A stretch of DNA of 64,000 bases from Melioribacteraceae bacterium (lineage in GTDB: Bacteria > Bacteroidota > Ignavibacteria > Ignavibacteriales > Melioribacteraceae). The translations under genes were made by a program, and so were the position numbers. The stretch covers positions 1,149,511-1,213,510 of the forward strand of contig CP129490.1 of the NCBI GenBank assembly GCA_030584085.1. The letters are read 5' to 3'. Under the pieces are notes generated by a model. That model had not been told where the DNA came from and ran no database searches. It saw nothing but the letters and a program-made list of their open reading frames with translations. This document shows, piece after piece, positions 1 through 8,432 of this stretch (positions within the stretch are counted from its first letter, which is position 1; every line of letters begins with the position of its first letter).

Positions 1-2
1 TA

Positions 3-482
3 GATCTAAAATTGAGTTGGTATATATATCCGTTATTTGTTCCTGCGATTATTCTCGCGTCCGTTTTTATTAATAAGTTTAATGTCAGACTGCAATCGAT
101 TTATTTAATTTTATTTGTAGCTGCCTCAATATTTATGTCATTAGAATATCAAAAGTATTTCGGGATTTCTGAAAAGAAGGAATTCAAAAATTTCATTTCA
201 GACAATCCTACAGAAATAATTTTTACAGATCATCACACAAAGTATGGCATTGACTTAATCGATGGCTATCCAAATATACGGAGAGCTAAGCGTATCAGTA
301 ATCTTGATCGGGATGAAAGGAATATCCCTCCTAAAAGTTATGTGATTTATAATCCAAGTGTTGTTGATGAACTTGAAAAACAAGGACACGAGTTCAAATT
401 GTTTCAAGATTTATTTAGCGAGAAATTCAAATTGATTGAGGTAATCTCCGGATTCGAAATCTATCAAAAAGTAGAATACTGA
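3..482 (+). CDS. C-terminal fragment of a GT39/ArnT-like membrane glycosyltransferase (5' end outside window)
   Basis: The reading frame is open to the left edge of the window, so this is the tail of a longer protein. The apparent TTG start at 12 is probably internal. The first visible residues read DLKLSWYIYPL; a K-L-x-W-Y-x-x-P motif leading into a membrane helix is characteristic of the C-terminal half of ArnT/PMT-like (GT39/GT83) lipid-linked sugar transferases. Two hydrophobic segments (about residues 6-24 and 30-46 of the visible part) are followed by roughly 100 polar residues with no motif I recognise. Such enzymes move a sugar from a polyprenyl-phosphate carrier onto lipid A or protein on the periplasmic side. 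The neighbours (FemAB-like, GT4, GT9) fit a surface-glycan locus. Family assignment is moderately sure; the acceptor cannot be inferred. Confidence 0.6.
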   Translation, partial: DLKLSWYIYPLFVPAIILASVFINKFNVRLQSIYLILFVAASIFMSLEYQKYFGISEKKEFKNFISDNPTEIIFTDHHTKYGIDLIDGYPNIRRAKRISNLDRDERNIPPKSYVIYNPSVVDELEKQGHEFKLFQDLFSEKFKLIEVISGFEIYQKVEY

Positions 483-545
483 TATCAATTCGTTATTGAG
501 ATAAATTTCTTTATTTTTACAAACTAAAACAATAAAACTACTTTT

Positions 546-1508
546 ATGGCTATTGAAATAATTCCTTACAACGAAGAATGGAAAGAAGAGTGGGATAGAT
601 TTGTACTTAATTCAAATAACGGTACGATGTTCCACATGCAAAAGTTTTTTGATTATCACACTCCCGGTAAATTTTCTTTTAATCACTTGATGTTTATTGA
701 AAACGGTAAGTTAGCTGCGGTGCTACCTGGTGCAAGAAGGGGAGATTCATTTGAATCGCCGATTGGTGCAAGCTATGGTTCACTTGTAACTCCCGATCTT
801 AAATTTGATAAAGCACTTGAATTGGTTTCCGCATTGATTGAATACGCAAAGAAGCAAGGAATAAAAGAAATTGAGTTAACTTCGGCTCCAAGGGTTTATG
901 AGAAATATCAAAATGAAAATCTTGACTTTGCTCTTCTATGGCTTGGGTTTTCTTATAAACTACACTATATCTCAAGCGCGATAAAGCTTGATCCCGGCAT
1001 TGATATTATTGAAAGATTTCAAGCAACCATTAGACGAAATATTCGAAAAAGTTTTAAAGAAGGTGTTACTGTTGAAATCAATGATAAATATGATGAATTT
1101 TACCCGATACTAATTGAAAACAAAGCTCGACACGGTGTAAAACCAACACATTCATTAGAAGACCTAATAAAACTCACTGAACTTCTTCCGGATAGATTAA
1201 AATTGTTTATGGTCTATGCCGAAGGAAAACCAATCGGCGGATCCGTAATGTTTTATCCAAATGAAACCGTAGCTTTGTGTTTTTATAATATGCTTCGCTA
1301 TGAGTATGAAAAATACAAACCTATTCAACGGGTAATGTACGAGGTTGTTAAAGACGCAACCGAATCGGGTTATAAATATGTTGATATTGGTGTCTCACAA
1401 GATACTTCGGCAGAAAACCCTATGACACCCTCGTTGGGTCTGATTGAGTTTAAAGAAAAGTTTGATGCAAAAACTGTTATGAGAAATACATTTCACATCA
1501 AATTATAA
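546..1508 (+). CDS. FemAB/GNAT-like acyltransferase (BioF2-like, PF13480 type)
   Basis: A protein of 320 residues with the two-lobed GNAT layout of FemAB-like proteins. The N-terminal half carries 'GTMFHMQKFFDYH', the usual opening of the family. The C-terminal half carries the acyl-donor lobe, with 'GGSVMFYPNET' near residue 230 and 'YKYVDIGVSQ' near 278. No signal peptide or membrane segment is seen, so it should be cytoplasmic. Relatives transfer aminoacyl or acyl groups and are often found in exopolysaccharide or glycan loci. It ends 4 bases before the next glycosyltransferase, so the two are probably co-transcribed. The family call is good; the substrate is unknown. Confidence 0.7.
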   Translation: MAIEIIPYNEEWKEEWDRFVLNSNNGTMFHMQKFFDYHTPGKFSFNHLMFIENGKLAAVLPGARRGDSFESPIGASYGSLVTPDLKFDKALELVSALIEYAKKQGIKEIELTSAPRVYEKYQNENLDFALLWLGFSYKLHYISSAIKLDPGIDIIERFQATIRRNIRKSFKEGVTVEINDKYDEFYPILIENKARHGVKPTHSLEDLIKLTELLPDRLKLFMVYAEGKPIGGSVMFYPNETVALCFYNMLRYEYEKYKPIQRVMYEVVKDATESGYKYVDIGVSQDTSAENPMTPSLGLIEFKEKFDAKTVMRNTFHIKL

Positions 1509-1512
1509 TTTA

Positions 1513-2640
1513 ATGAGTAAAAAGAAACAGATATTCATCGCGTTTCTTGGTAATCCGTTTCATGATTCACGTATTACTAATCTTAAAAAATCTCTTGAAG
1601 ATAATTTCTGCGATGTAAAGGTAATAGGATTCGATTGGACTACACCAAACTTCAAAACTTATCGAGATGAATCAACCGTTGTTTATAAACTTACCAAAAC
1701 AAAGTTCTCAATCTTTTTCTATGCAAGTTTTAAATTGCTTCTGTTAAAAGAGCTCTTTAAAACAAAAGCTGATCTTTATTTTGCCGAAGAAATATATTCA
1801 CTCCCGTTCGTAAAATTGAGAAGTTATTTTAACAATGCTAAAGTTTATTACAACAGTCGCGAACTTTATGCGTTTTTAGGCGGACTTCGAAACAGAAAAT
1901 TCATTCAAAAAATTTTTACAACACTTGAAAGAATTTTCATTCACCAAGTCGATTTAGTCCTTACAACAGGCGAAATGGATTCGGAATTTCTTCATAAATT
2001 TTATGGAATAAAAAACACTTTGGTAATTAGAAATATTCCAAAGTTTACTCGAGTTACCGATAAAGTTGATTTGAGAAAAAAACTTTCACTTCCGGAAAAC
2101 GTAAAAATATTATTGTACCAAGGAGTTCTTATTGACGGTAGGGGAATTGAGTTAGTAATAAGCAACCTTAATAATATTCCTAATTCAGTTTTGGTTTTGG
2201 TAGGTGATGGTGAACGTAAATTGAGATGGCAAAAATATGCGGAGGAAATGAACGTCGCCGATCGTGTTTTTTTCTTAGGTACGATTCCGCAAGAAGAATT
2301 AATAAATTATACTGCCGCCGGTGATATCGGTGTTTGTTTAATCGAAAATATAAGTGTTAGTTATTATCACGCACTTCCAAATAAATTATTTGAGTACATA
2401 ATGGCTGGATTGCCGGTTATTTCTTCAGCCTTACCGCAAATGAAAAATATTGTTAAAAAATATAACGTGGGCAAAGTTGTTGATCTAGAGGTAAGTCAAA
2501 GAATTGATTCTGCGATTAACGAAATGATAAATGATCAAGAAAAATTAAATGTGTATAAGAATAATTGCTCTTTGGCTGCGCAAGAACTTAATTGGGATGT
2601 CGAATTCAGCAATGTTAAAGATCATCTGTTAAATTTTTAA
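1513..2640 (+). CDS. Glycosyltransferase family 4
   Basis: A 375-residue GT-B fold glycosyltransferase. The C-terminal nucleotide-sugar domain shows 'LVLVGDGERK' near residue 235, 'VFFLGTIPQEEL' near 258 and the acceptor/donor loop 'LPNKLFEYIMAGLPVI' near 295, whose glutamate fits the conserved E-x7-E region of GT4 enzymes. The N-terminal domain is less conserved and begins with 'IFIAFLGNPFHDSRI'. It likely adds a sugar to a lipid-linked or LPS-type glycan at the cytoplasmic face of the membrane. Its stop overlaps the next start in a TAATG junction, indicating translational coupling to the GT9 gene. Confidence 0.82.
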   Translation: MSKKKQIFIAFLGNPFHDSRITNLKKSLEDNFCDVKVIGFDWTTPNFKTYRDESTVVYKLTKTKFSIFFYASFKLLLLKELFKTKADLYFAEEIYSLPFVKLRSYFNNAKVYYNSRELYAFLGGLRNRKFIQKIFTTLERIFIHQVDLVLTTGEMDSEFLHKFYGIKNTLVIRNIPKFTRVTDKVDLRKKLSLPENVKILLYQGVLIDGRGIELVISNLNNIPNSVLVLVGDGERKLRWQKYAEEMNVADRVFFLGTIPQEELINYTAAGDIGVCLIENISVSYYHALPNKLFEYIMAGLPVISSALPQMKNIVKKYNVGKVVDLEVSQRIDSAINEMINDQEKLNVYKNNCSLAAQELNWDVEFSNVKDHLLNF

Positions 2641-3656
2641 TGAAATCAAGCAAGCAATATAGAATATTAATATCAAGACCTGATCGAGTTGGTGATGTTG
2701 TTTTATCAACCCCGATTCCAAGAGAAATCAAAAAAACTTATCCCTATGCTTTTGTTGCAGTTTTGGTAAGAAGTTATACAAAAGATATCTATTTTAACAA
2801 TCCCTACGTTGATGAAATTATTATTGCTGATGAATTTCTTTCGGGTTCTAAGAAAAATTTGTTCAAATGGATTGGACAAATCAGAAAGTTTAAATTCACT
2901 CACGCATTAATGTTACTACCGAATGAAAGAATTAATTATTTGTTATTTCTTTCAGGTATAAAAACCCGGGTTGGGGTCGGACATAAGTTTTATCAATTCA
3001 TTACTGGAACTAAAAGTGTAAGTAGAAATAAATATACTCCACTTAGACACGAAGCTGATTATTGTATGGATTTGGCAAGAAAGATTGGGGTTGAAAATGG
3101 TGATTTGTCACCAAAGATATACTTAACAGATACCGAGAAGAAACAAATACTGAAGAAACGATTAGAGTTACTGAATGGTAAAAAATATTTAATTGGAATC
3201 CATACATCGAGTGGTAATTCAGCACCGAATTGGACCCCAAGTTCTTATGCAAAACTAATTGAAAAACTGTCGAGCGATGATTCAATTCAAATAGTTGCAA
3301 CTGATCCCAACATCCCTGAAGAAATTAGAAATATTAATAATGTTGTAATCACATCTGGGATTATTGAATTGAGAGAGTTGGCAATTTTTGATTTGTTAGT
3401 CTCAAGCAGTACCGGACCAATGCATGTTTGTTCGGCGCTTGGTGTTAAAACAGTTTCATTGTTTTGTCCTTTGACTGCATGCTCACCAAAATTGTGGGGA
3501 CCGCTTGGAAATGAATCAAAAGTAATTCTACCATCAGCAGATTATTGTCAATCAAAATGTCCCGGTGACCCCAAAAAGTGTACATTTGAAGGTGATGGGG
3601 GAATAAGTATTGAATCCGTATTTAATGCGATTTATGATATGCTTGAGATTAGCTAA
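2640..3656 (+). CDS. Glycosyltransferase family 9 (heptosyltransferase-like)
   Basis: A 338-residue ADP-heptose:LPS heptosyltransferase-type GT-B protein. The N-terminal 'SRPDRVGDVVLSTPIPRE' is the diagnostic GT9 opening, and the sugar-nucleotide site appears at 'LLVSSSTGPMHVCSALG' near residue 255. The C-terminal region has a cysteine cluster (CQSKCPGDPKKC) seen in several GT9 subgroups. It would act at the cytoplasmic side in LPS core or related glycan assembly. The ATG overlaps the stop of the GT4 gene by one base. The donor could be a heptose or another sugar; sequence alone cannot decide. Confidence 0.85.
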   Translation: MKSSKQYRILISRPDRVGDVVLSTPIPREIKKTYPYAFVAVLVRSYTKDIYFNNPYVDEIIIADEFLSGSKKNLFKWIGQIRKFKFTHALMLLPNERINYLLFLSGIKTRVGVGHKFYQFITGTKSVSRNKYTPLRHEADYCMDLARKIGVENGDLSPKIYLTDTEKKQILKKRLELLNGKKYLIGIHTSSGNSAPNWTPSSYAKLIEKLSSDDSIQIVATDPNIPEEIRNINNVVITSGIIELRELAIFDLLVSSSTGPMHVCSALGVKTVSLFCPLTACSPKLWGPLGNESKVILPSADYCQSKCPGDPKKCTFEGDGGISIESVFNAIYDMLEIS

Positions 3657-3700
3657 GAGTAAGCAAATTTTATATATTTACATCCCATAAATTTTACACG

Positions 3701-3792
3701 TCGGGCACCGGTTAACGTTTTAGTACCCAACCCCGTCAGGTCCGGAAGGAAGCAGCGGTAAGTATTTAACTCGTGTAATCGGAAAGCCCGGC
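3701..3792 (+). ncRNA. ffs: Signal recognition particle RNA (bacterial small type, 4.5S-like)
   Basis: The conserved SRP RNA tip is present at about 3736-3761 (GTCAGGTCCGGAAGGAAGCA followed by GCGGTAA). The two ends pair as GTCGGGC (3701-3707) with GCCCGGC (3786-3792), closing the long hairpin. The length, about 92 nt, fits the small SRP RNA lacking the Alu domain. It binds Ffh (not in this window) to target nascent membrane and secreted proteins. The 3' end lies only 4 bases from the stop codon of the convergent sixA-like gene. A short hairpin (3799-3804 with 3809-3814) inside that gene's 3' end may serve as its terminator. Confidence 0.95.
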
Positions 3793-3795
3793 ATC

Positions 3796-4260
3796 TTATT
3801 TACCCTCAGGTAAAAATAACTTTAGTTTACCGGCTCCAATTCTTACTCTACCCTCAAATTCAATTGCGGCTAATGTACCAGGTGCAAACGGAAAACCGAA
3901 TGACATCGGAGATGTTAATTCTGCAACCAAATCCGATACATCGGGCATGTGTCCGACTATCATTATATCTTTATATTCTAAGGATGATAAAGTCGCAATA
4001 AAATTTGAAGATATAAATCCTGGTTGCAATTCATTATCTTCAAGCAACTTTTCTTTTACATTAAACCCTTTATGAATGACTTGAGCGGTTTGATATGCTC
4101 TTTTGTATGGCGATGTAAAAATGATATCAATTTTTGGAATATATGATTTCCATTGCGGGATCATCTTAATTAATTTTTGTCTCCCTTCATCTGTTAAAGC
4201 TCGTTGTGAATCCGGAGAAGTATTATCTGCATAACCGTGACGGACTACATATAAATTCAT
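3796..4260 (-). CDS. SixA-like histidine phosphatase
   Basis: A 154-residue single-domain histidine phosphatase. The catalytic 'VRHGYA' lies at residues 6-11 and a second core element 'IIFTSPYKRAYQTAQ' near residue 47. The distal histidine is in 'MIVGHMPDVSDL' near 102. The small size and the 'LTDEGRQ' segment match the SixA subgroup, which removes phosphate from phosphohistidine in phosphorelay or phosphotransfer proteins. It shares a TAATG overlap with the upstream small gene. The exact substrate is not determinable. Its 3' end faces the SRP RNA. Confidence 0.83.
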   Translation of the reverse strand: MNLYVVRHGYADNTSPDSQRALTDEGRQKLIKMIPQWKSYIPKIDIIFTSPYKRAYQTAQVIHKGFNVKEKLLEDNELQPGFISSNFIATLSSLEYKDIMIVGHMPDVSDLVAELTSPMSFGFPFAPGTLAAIEFEGRVRIGAGKLKLFLPEGK

Positions 4261-4553
4261 TATTCACCGTAATCAATAAAGAAAATTGATATGTGTTGGA
4301 AATAACTTGTTAAGTTTCTATTAAACGATTTACCTTCCGGCGATGCAAGCAATTTATCCATTTCATATTTTGAACTGAATTCAATTTCGCACACTCTATT
4401 GTACGGATCATCATTTAGCTTTGCGCCGTCAATAGTTCCGAGGAGTATTTTTCTGTCTAATGCTTTTTCGAGATGGATTAAAACATTATCTCGTAAAGAA
4501 TTTAAAATTTCCTCGTTAGCTGTTTCCTTTATCATTAATAAAATCTTATACAT
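4260..4553 (-). CDS. Small EthD-like (dimeric alpha-beta barrel) protein, function unknown
   Basis: A 97-residue protein that I do not recognise as a named enzyme. It opens 'MYKILLMIKE', has a charged middle, and ends with 'LLASPEGKSFNRNL' followed by a hydrophobic strand 'ISIFFIDYG'. An 'A-S-P-E-G' turn plus a terminal strand is typical of EthD/Dabb ferredoxin-like dimers, so that fold is my inference. There is no signal peptide. It is translationally coupled (one-base overlap) to the sixA-like gene and is the first gene of this two-gene minus-strand unit. Confidence 0.5.
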   Translation of the reverse strand: MYKILLMIKETANEEILNSLRDNVLIHLEKALDRKILLGTIDGAKLNDDPYNRVCEIEFSSKYEMDKLLASPEGKSFNRNLTSYFQHISIFFIDYGE

Positions 4554-4581
4554 AATTTAACCTTTCCGATCATTTTAACAT

Positions 4582-4612
4582 TTTGCTATTTCTAAAAACA
4601 ATTTTATTTTAG
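4582..4612 (+). promoter_or_regulatory. Candidate Bacteroidota-type promoter for the NhaC-like antiporter gene
   Basis: TTTG (4582-4585), a 19-base spacer, then TATTTTAG (4605-4612). The Bacteroidota housekeeping consensus is TTTG, about 19-21 bases, TAnnTTTG; the distal box and spacing match and the proximal box matches in 6 of 8 positions. Transcription would begin near 4619, about 25 bases before the TTG start at 4645. In an AT-rich genome such a match can arise by chance. Confidence 0.3.
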
Positions 4613-4644
4613 CCGTAATTCAATTTCAAGCGCAAGAATATATA

Positions 4645-6525
4645 TTGAAAAAAACTTCTTTCATACTTTTTTTAATCGTCTCGCTTTCCTTTCTAAATGC
4701 GCAAGAGATAGAAGTTCCAAAGTTTTCCCTCACAAAAATATCATTCCCGATACAAATAAAAAATTTACCGGATTCTGCACATTCGAAACTCATCGTTCTT
4801 GATTCGGATAAAAAAGTAATTGAAGAGTTTTCAGTTACCGCTTCGGAACATGTTTATAAGCTCACTTTGCAAAATGCTGGCACTTATGAAGTTATTGTTT
4901 CCAATGATGAAGTGATTTCGAAAAAAGTAAGAGTGATTCCGGGTTGGTTAAGTATTATCCCACCTTTGTTAGCAATTCTATTGGCATTAATTCTCAGACA
5001 GGTTTTAGTTTCATTGGCAGCGGGAATATTCGTTGGAGCAATTGTTATATATGATTATAATCCTTTAACTGCATTACTGAGATTTACGGATACAATAATT
5101 ATCAATTCGCTTATTGATCCTGATCATATGTTCATAATCGTCTTTACTTTGTTGATTGGAGGTGTGGTCGGGGTTATTTCTAAAAATGGCGGAACTGCTG
5201 GTCTTGCTAATTTAATTACAAGATATGCTAAAAGTTCTAAATCCGGATTAATCTCAAGTTGGTTGATGGGAATGGTTGTTTTCTTTGACGATTATGCAAA
5301 TTCATTGATCATCGGTAACATGATGCGCCCGATTACGGATAAACTTAAAATATCCAGAGAAAAATTAGCTTATATCGTTGACTCAACTGCAGCTCCGATT
5401 GCAAGCATTGTCTTAATCAGTACTTGGATTGGTTATGAATTAGGATTAATAAACGATGGATTAAAAAGTATCGGTTCCGATGCAAATGCGTACGATGTAT
5501 TTCTTCAAACAATTCCCTATAGATTTTATCCAATTGCAGCAATCTTTTTTGTATTTCTAACTTCAGTTATGCGTCGAGATTTTGGTCCAATGTACAAAGC
5601 AGAAAAACGTTCTGCATTAACTGGGGCTTTGACGGAGAAAGATGCAAAAATTGACGGACTTAAGGAATCGGATGAAGTATTTTATTCCGGTGATAAAGCA
5701 AGATGGTTCAATGGTGTGATTCCAATTTTTATTATACTTTTAGGAACAATCGGCGGGATGGTTTATACCGGAATGCTTGCACTGCAAGAAATTGGAACCA
5801 ATGATTATTCGGTTCAAAATATTATAAGTAATGCGGATTCTTATTCTTCACTTTTATGGGCAAGTTTTGCTGCTAGCATTGTTGCAATAATTATGAGTTC
5901 ATGGCAGAAGATTCTAAAACTGAATGATGCAATGACAGCATGGCATGGCGGAGTTCAGACTATGCTTCTTGCTGCAATAATCCTAGTCTTTGCATGGGGA
6001 ATAAGTGATATAACAAATCAATTAAAAACTGCTGATTATCTAATCTCAATTTTAAGCGATACAATTGATCCTAGATTCCTACCGGTATTAGTATTCTTAG
6101 TATGTGCGCTGATTAGTTTTTCAACCGGTACTAGCTGGGGAACGATGGCGATTGTTATGCCAATTGTAATTCCACTTGCTGCAAAAATGGTTGAAGTAAG
6201 TCATCTTCCAAATTCTGAGACCGTGTTAATTATTAATGGTGTTGTAAGTTCTGTTTTAGCGGGTTCGGTTTTTGGAGATCATTGTTCACCAATTGCAGAT
6301 ACAACAATCTTAAGCTCTATGGCTTCACATTGTAATCATATCGATCATGTTAAAACACAATTACCTTACGCAATTCTTGTCGGTATTGTTTGTATGGTAC
6401 TTGGTGATATTCCGACTGCGTTTGGATTAAGTCCATATATATCACTTGTTTTAATTTTTGGTGTGCTTATTGGTGTATTGTTTTTATTTGGTAAGCGAGT
6501 ACCGGAAGCAAAACTTACTGAGTAG
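4645..6525 (+). CDS. NhaC-family Na+/H+ antiporter with N-terminal exported domain
   Basis: A 626-residue protein. Residues 1-20 form a signal peptide or first membrane anchor (MKKTSFILFLIVSLSFLNAQ). Residues about 22-100 look like a small beta-rich extracytoplasmic domain, and the rest is a polytopic transporter starting near 'WLSIIPPLLAILLALILRQ'. The transporter contains NhaC/ion-transporter-like (PF03553) motifs such as 'FFDDYANSLIIG' near residue 214, 'DSTAAPIASIVL' near 247, 'STGTSWGTMAIVMP' near 493 and 'GSVFGDHCSPIADTT' near 540. It should exchange protons for Na+ or a small organic ion across the inner membrane. The start is TTG, chosen because it directly precedes the signal peptide. 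The C-terminus overlaps uvrC tail-to-tail by 11 bases. Confidence 0.83.
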   Translation: MKKTSFILFLIVSLSFLNAQEIEVPKFSLTKISFPIQIKNLPDSAHSKLIVLDSDKKVIEEFSVTASEHVYKLTLQNAGTYEVIVSNDEVISKKVRVIPGWLSIIPPLLAILLALILRQVLVSLAAGIFVGAIVIYDYNPLTALLRFTDTIIINSLIDPDHMFIIVFTLLIGGVVGVISKNGGTAGLANLITRYAKSSKSGLISSWLMGMVVFFDDYANSLIIGNMMRPITDKLKISREKLAYIVDSTAAPIASIVLISTWIGYELGLINDGLKSIGSDANAYDVFLQTIPYRFYPIAAIFFVFLTSVMRRDFGPMYKAEKRSALTGALTEKDAKIDGLKESDEVFYSGDKARWFNGVIPIFIILLGTIGGMVYTGMLALQEIGTNDYSVQNIISNADSYSSLLWASFAASIVAIIMSSWQKILKLNDAMTAWHGGVQTMLLAAIILVFAWGISDITNQLKTADYLISILSDTIDPRFLPVLVFLVCALISFSTGTSWGTMAIVMPIVIPLAAKMVEVSHLPNSETVLIINGVVSSVLAGSVFGDHCSPIADTTILSSMASHCNHIDHVKTQLPYAILVGIVCMVLGDIPTAFGLSPYISLVLIFGVLIGVLFLFGKRVPEAKLTE

Positions 6526-8344
6526 TTTTTTTATCATAAAATTCCTTCACCGCTTCCGCTTTTGATTTTCCAATTGTATTGGCAAGTTCCGCAGTGGTTG
6601 CATTCTTGATACTATCAATGCTATCGAAATGAATAAGAAGTTTTTCTGCAACTTTAATTCCGATTCCGGGAATTTCGGTAAGTTCTGTTTGCAGTGTTCT
6701 TTGGTCTCTTCTTTTTCTATGAAAAGTAATTGCAAACCGATGGGCCTCATCTCTTACGTGTTGAATCAATTTCAAACTTGAGGAAGTTTTAGGAATACTT
6801 TGTGATTCGGAAATGCCCGGGAAGAAAACCTCTTCCAATCTTTTTGCGAGTCCGACTATTTGTTGATCTTTAATTCCTAATTGATTTAGAATTTCTACTG
6901 CCGAACTTAATTGTCCTTTACCGCCGTCAACAATTATTAAATCTGGTAATGGTTCTTTTTCTTCGAGCACTCTTTTGTATCTTCTTGAAATAACTTCTTG
7001 CATACTTGCAAAATCATCCGGACCTTGGACTTCTCTAATTATAAATTTTCTGTATAAACTTTTCTTGGGTTTCCCATCGACGAATACTACCATGCTGGCG
7101 ACGGTGTCTGTTCCTTGGAGATTCGAGATGTCAAAACATTCAATCTTACGAGGAAGAGTTTTTAATCTTAGATCGCGCTGCAAAGCGGATAGAACATAAG
7201 GAACATTTCCTTCTTTTTTCATTCTCTGCAATTGAATTTCTTTCAATTGCAAAACTGCGTTTTGCGTACACATGTGTAAAAGTGATTTAGCTTCGCTCTT
7301 CCTTTGCGGTACTACAAAACTTACTTTATGCTGAGCTTTTTCGGTCAACCAATTAATTAAAGCTTCTTTATCATTTGGCTCACTTTCCAAAATAATTTCT
7401 TTCGGGATATCTACGTACTCATTGTAGTAAAATTTAATTACCGCATTATAAATCTCAGGTAAATCATCGCTTTTTTCGGATGAAAAATTAAGCTGACGTT
7501 TTCCGACTAATCTTCCGTTTCTGATATTTAATATTGTCGAAGCAACATCCTTTCCTTCAATTGCGGCACTTATTATATCTTTGTCTTCGGCATTTGGAAG
7601 AACAATTTTCTGTTTAGATGAATAAACTTCTAGTTGATCAATTTTATCTCTTACTAAAGCTGCTTTTTCAAATTCAAGGTCAGCTGAAGCCGTTTCCATT
7701 TCTGTTTTTAATTCGTTGATTAGTTCGGTTGTTTTACCTCTAAGTAGTTTTACTACTTGGTCAACCATTACATTATAATCTTTTTCAGAGATTAATCCTT
7801 CACAAGGTCCGTCACATTTTTTTATGTGGTAGTCTAAGCATACTTTTATTTTTTTCTGACGTATAACCTCATCATCAATCCAATATTTGCAGCTTCTTAT
7901 TTTGAAAAGCTTGTTGATCATTCTTAATGAAGCTTTCATACTTTTCACATCGGTGTATGGACCAAAGTATTGTGAACCGTCTCTTATAATTGTTCTTGTT
8001 GAATAAATTTGTGGATAAGGTTCATTTGTGATTCTTATATAAGGGAAAGTTTTATCGTCTTTTAGATTAACATTATAGCGAGGTTTGTATTGCTTAATTA
8101 GATTGTTTTCTAGAATTAAAGCTTCCATTTCACTAGAAGTTATTATTAACTCAAGATCGGTAACTTTGTTAACCATTATCTGAGTTTTTGGCGAATCTAC
8201 CGAACTGTGAAAATATGAACGTACTCTATTTCGTAAATTTTTTGCTTTGCCGATGTATATAATTTTCCCTTTATCATTCTTGAATTGATAAACACCCGGT
8301 TCGGTAGGGAGATTACTGAGTTTATTTTCTAATTGAGAATTCAT
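6515..8344 (-). CDS. uvrC: Excinuclease ABC subunit C
   Basis: 609 residues, normal length for UvrC, the nuclease that makes both incisions in nucleotide excision repair after UvrAB finds the lesion. The N-terminal GIY-YIG domain is visible (GVYQFK at residues 17-22, IIYIGKAKNLRNRV near 28). It is followed by a cysteine region (CKYW, KVCLDYHIKKCDGPC near 160-180), a UVR motif near 220 (FEKAALVRDKIDQL) and the RNase H-like C-terminal nuclease domain (ECFDISNLQGTDTVASMVVF; LIIVDGGKGQL). Tandem helix-hairpin-helix motifs end the protein (EIPGIGIKVAEKLL). No uvrA or uvrB lies nearby. Confidence 0.97.
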   Translation of the reverse strand: MNSQLENKLSNLPTEPGVYQFKNDKGKIIYIGKAKNLRNRVRSYFHSSVDSPKTQIMVNKVTDLELIITSSEMEALILENNLIKQYKPRYNVNLKDDKTFPYIRITNEPYPQIYSTRTIIRDGSQYFGPYTDVKSMKASLRMINKLFKIRSCKYWIDDEVIRQKKIKVCLDYHIKKCDGPCEGLISEKDYNVMVDQVVKLLRGKTTELINELKTEMETASADLEFEKAALVRDKIDQLEVYSSKQKIVLPNAEDKDIISAAIEGKDVASTILNIRNGRLVGKRQLNFSSEKSDDLPEIYNAVIKFYYNEYVDIPKEIILESEPNDKEALINWLTEKAQHKVSFVVPQRKSEAKSLLHMCTQNAVLQLKEIQLQRMKKEGNVPYVLSALQRDLRLKTLPRKIECFDISNLQGTDTVASMVVFVDGKPKKSLYRKFIIREVQGPDDFASMQEVISRRYKRVLEEKEPLPDLIIVDGGKGQLSSAVEILNQLGIKDQQIVGLAKRLEEVFFPGISESQSIPKTSSSLKLIQHVRDEAHRFAITFHRKRRDQRTLQTELTEIPGIGIKVAEKLLIHFDSIDSIKNATTAELANTIGKSKAEAVKEFYDKKTTQ

Positions 8345-8380
8345 AATTACTATAAACGATAAACTAAAAATTGTTCCTTT

Positions 8381-8410
8381 AAAATAAAAAAGGCTGACAA
8401 AAGTCAGCCT
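8381..8410 (-). terminator. Rho-independent terminator of glgC
   Basis: A perfect 8-bp stem AGGCTGAC / GTCAGCCT (8391-8410) with a 4-base loop. On the minus strand it is followed by a T-rich run (complement of 8381-8390). It lies just downstream of the glgC stop and upstream of the uvrC start, so the two are probably separate transcripts. Confidence 0.85.
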
Positions 8411-8432
8411 AAAAATAATTAATCCCTTTCAC

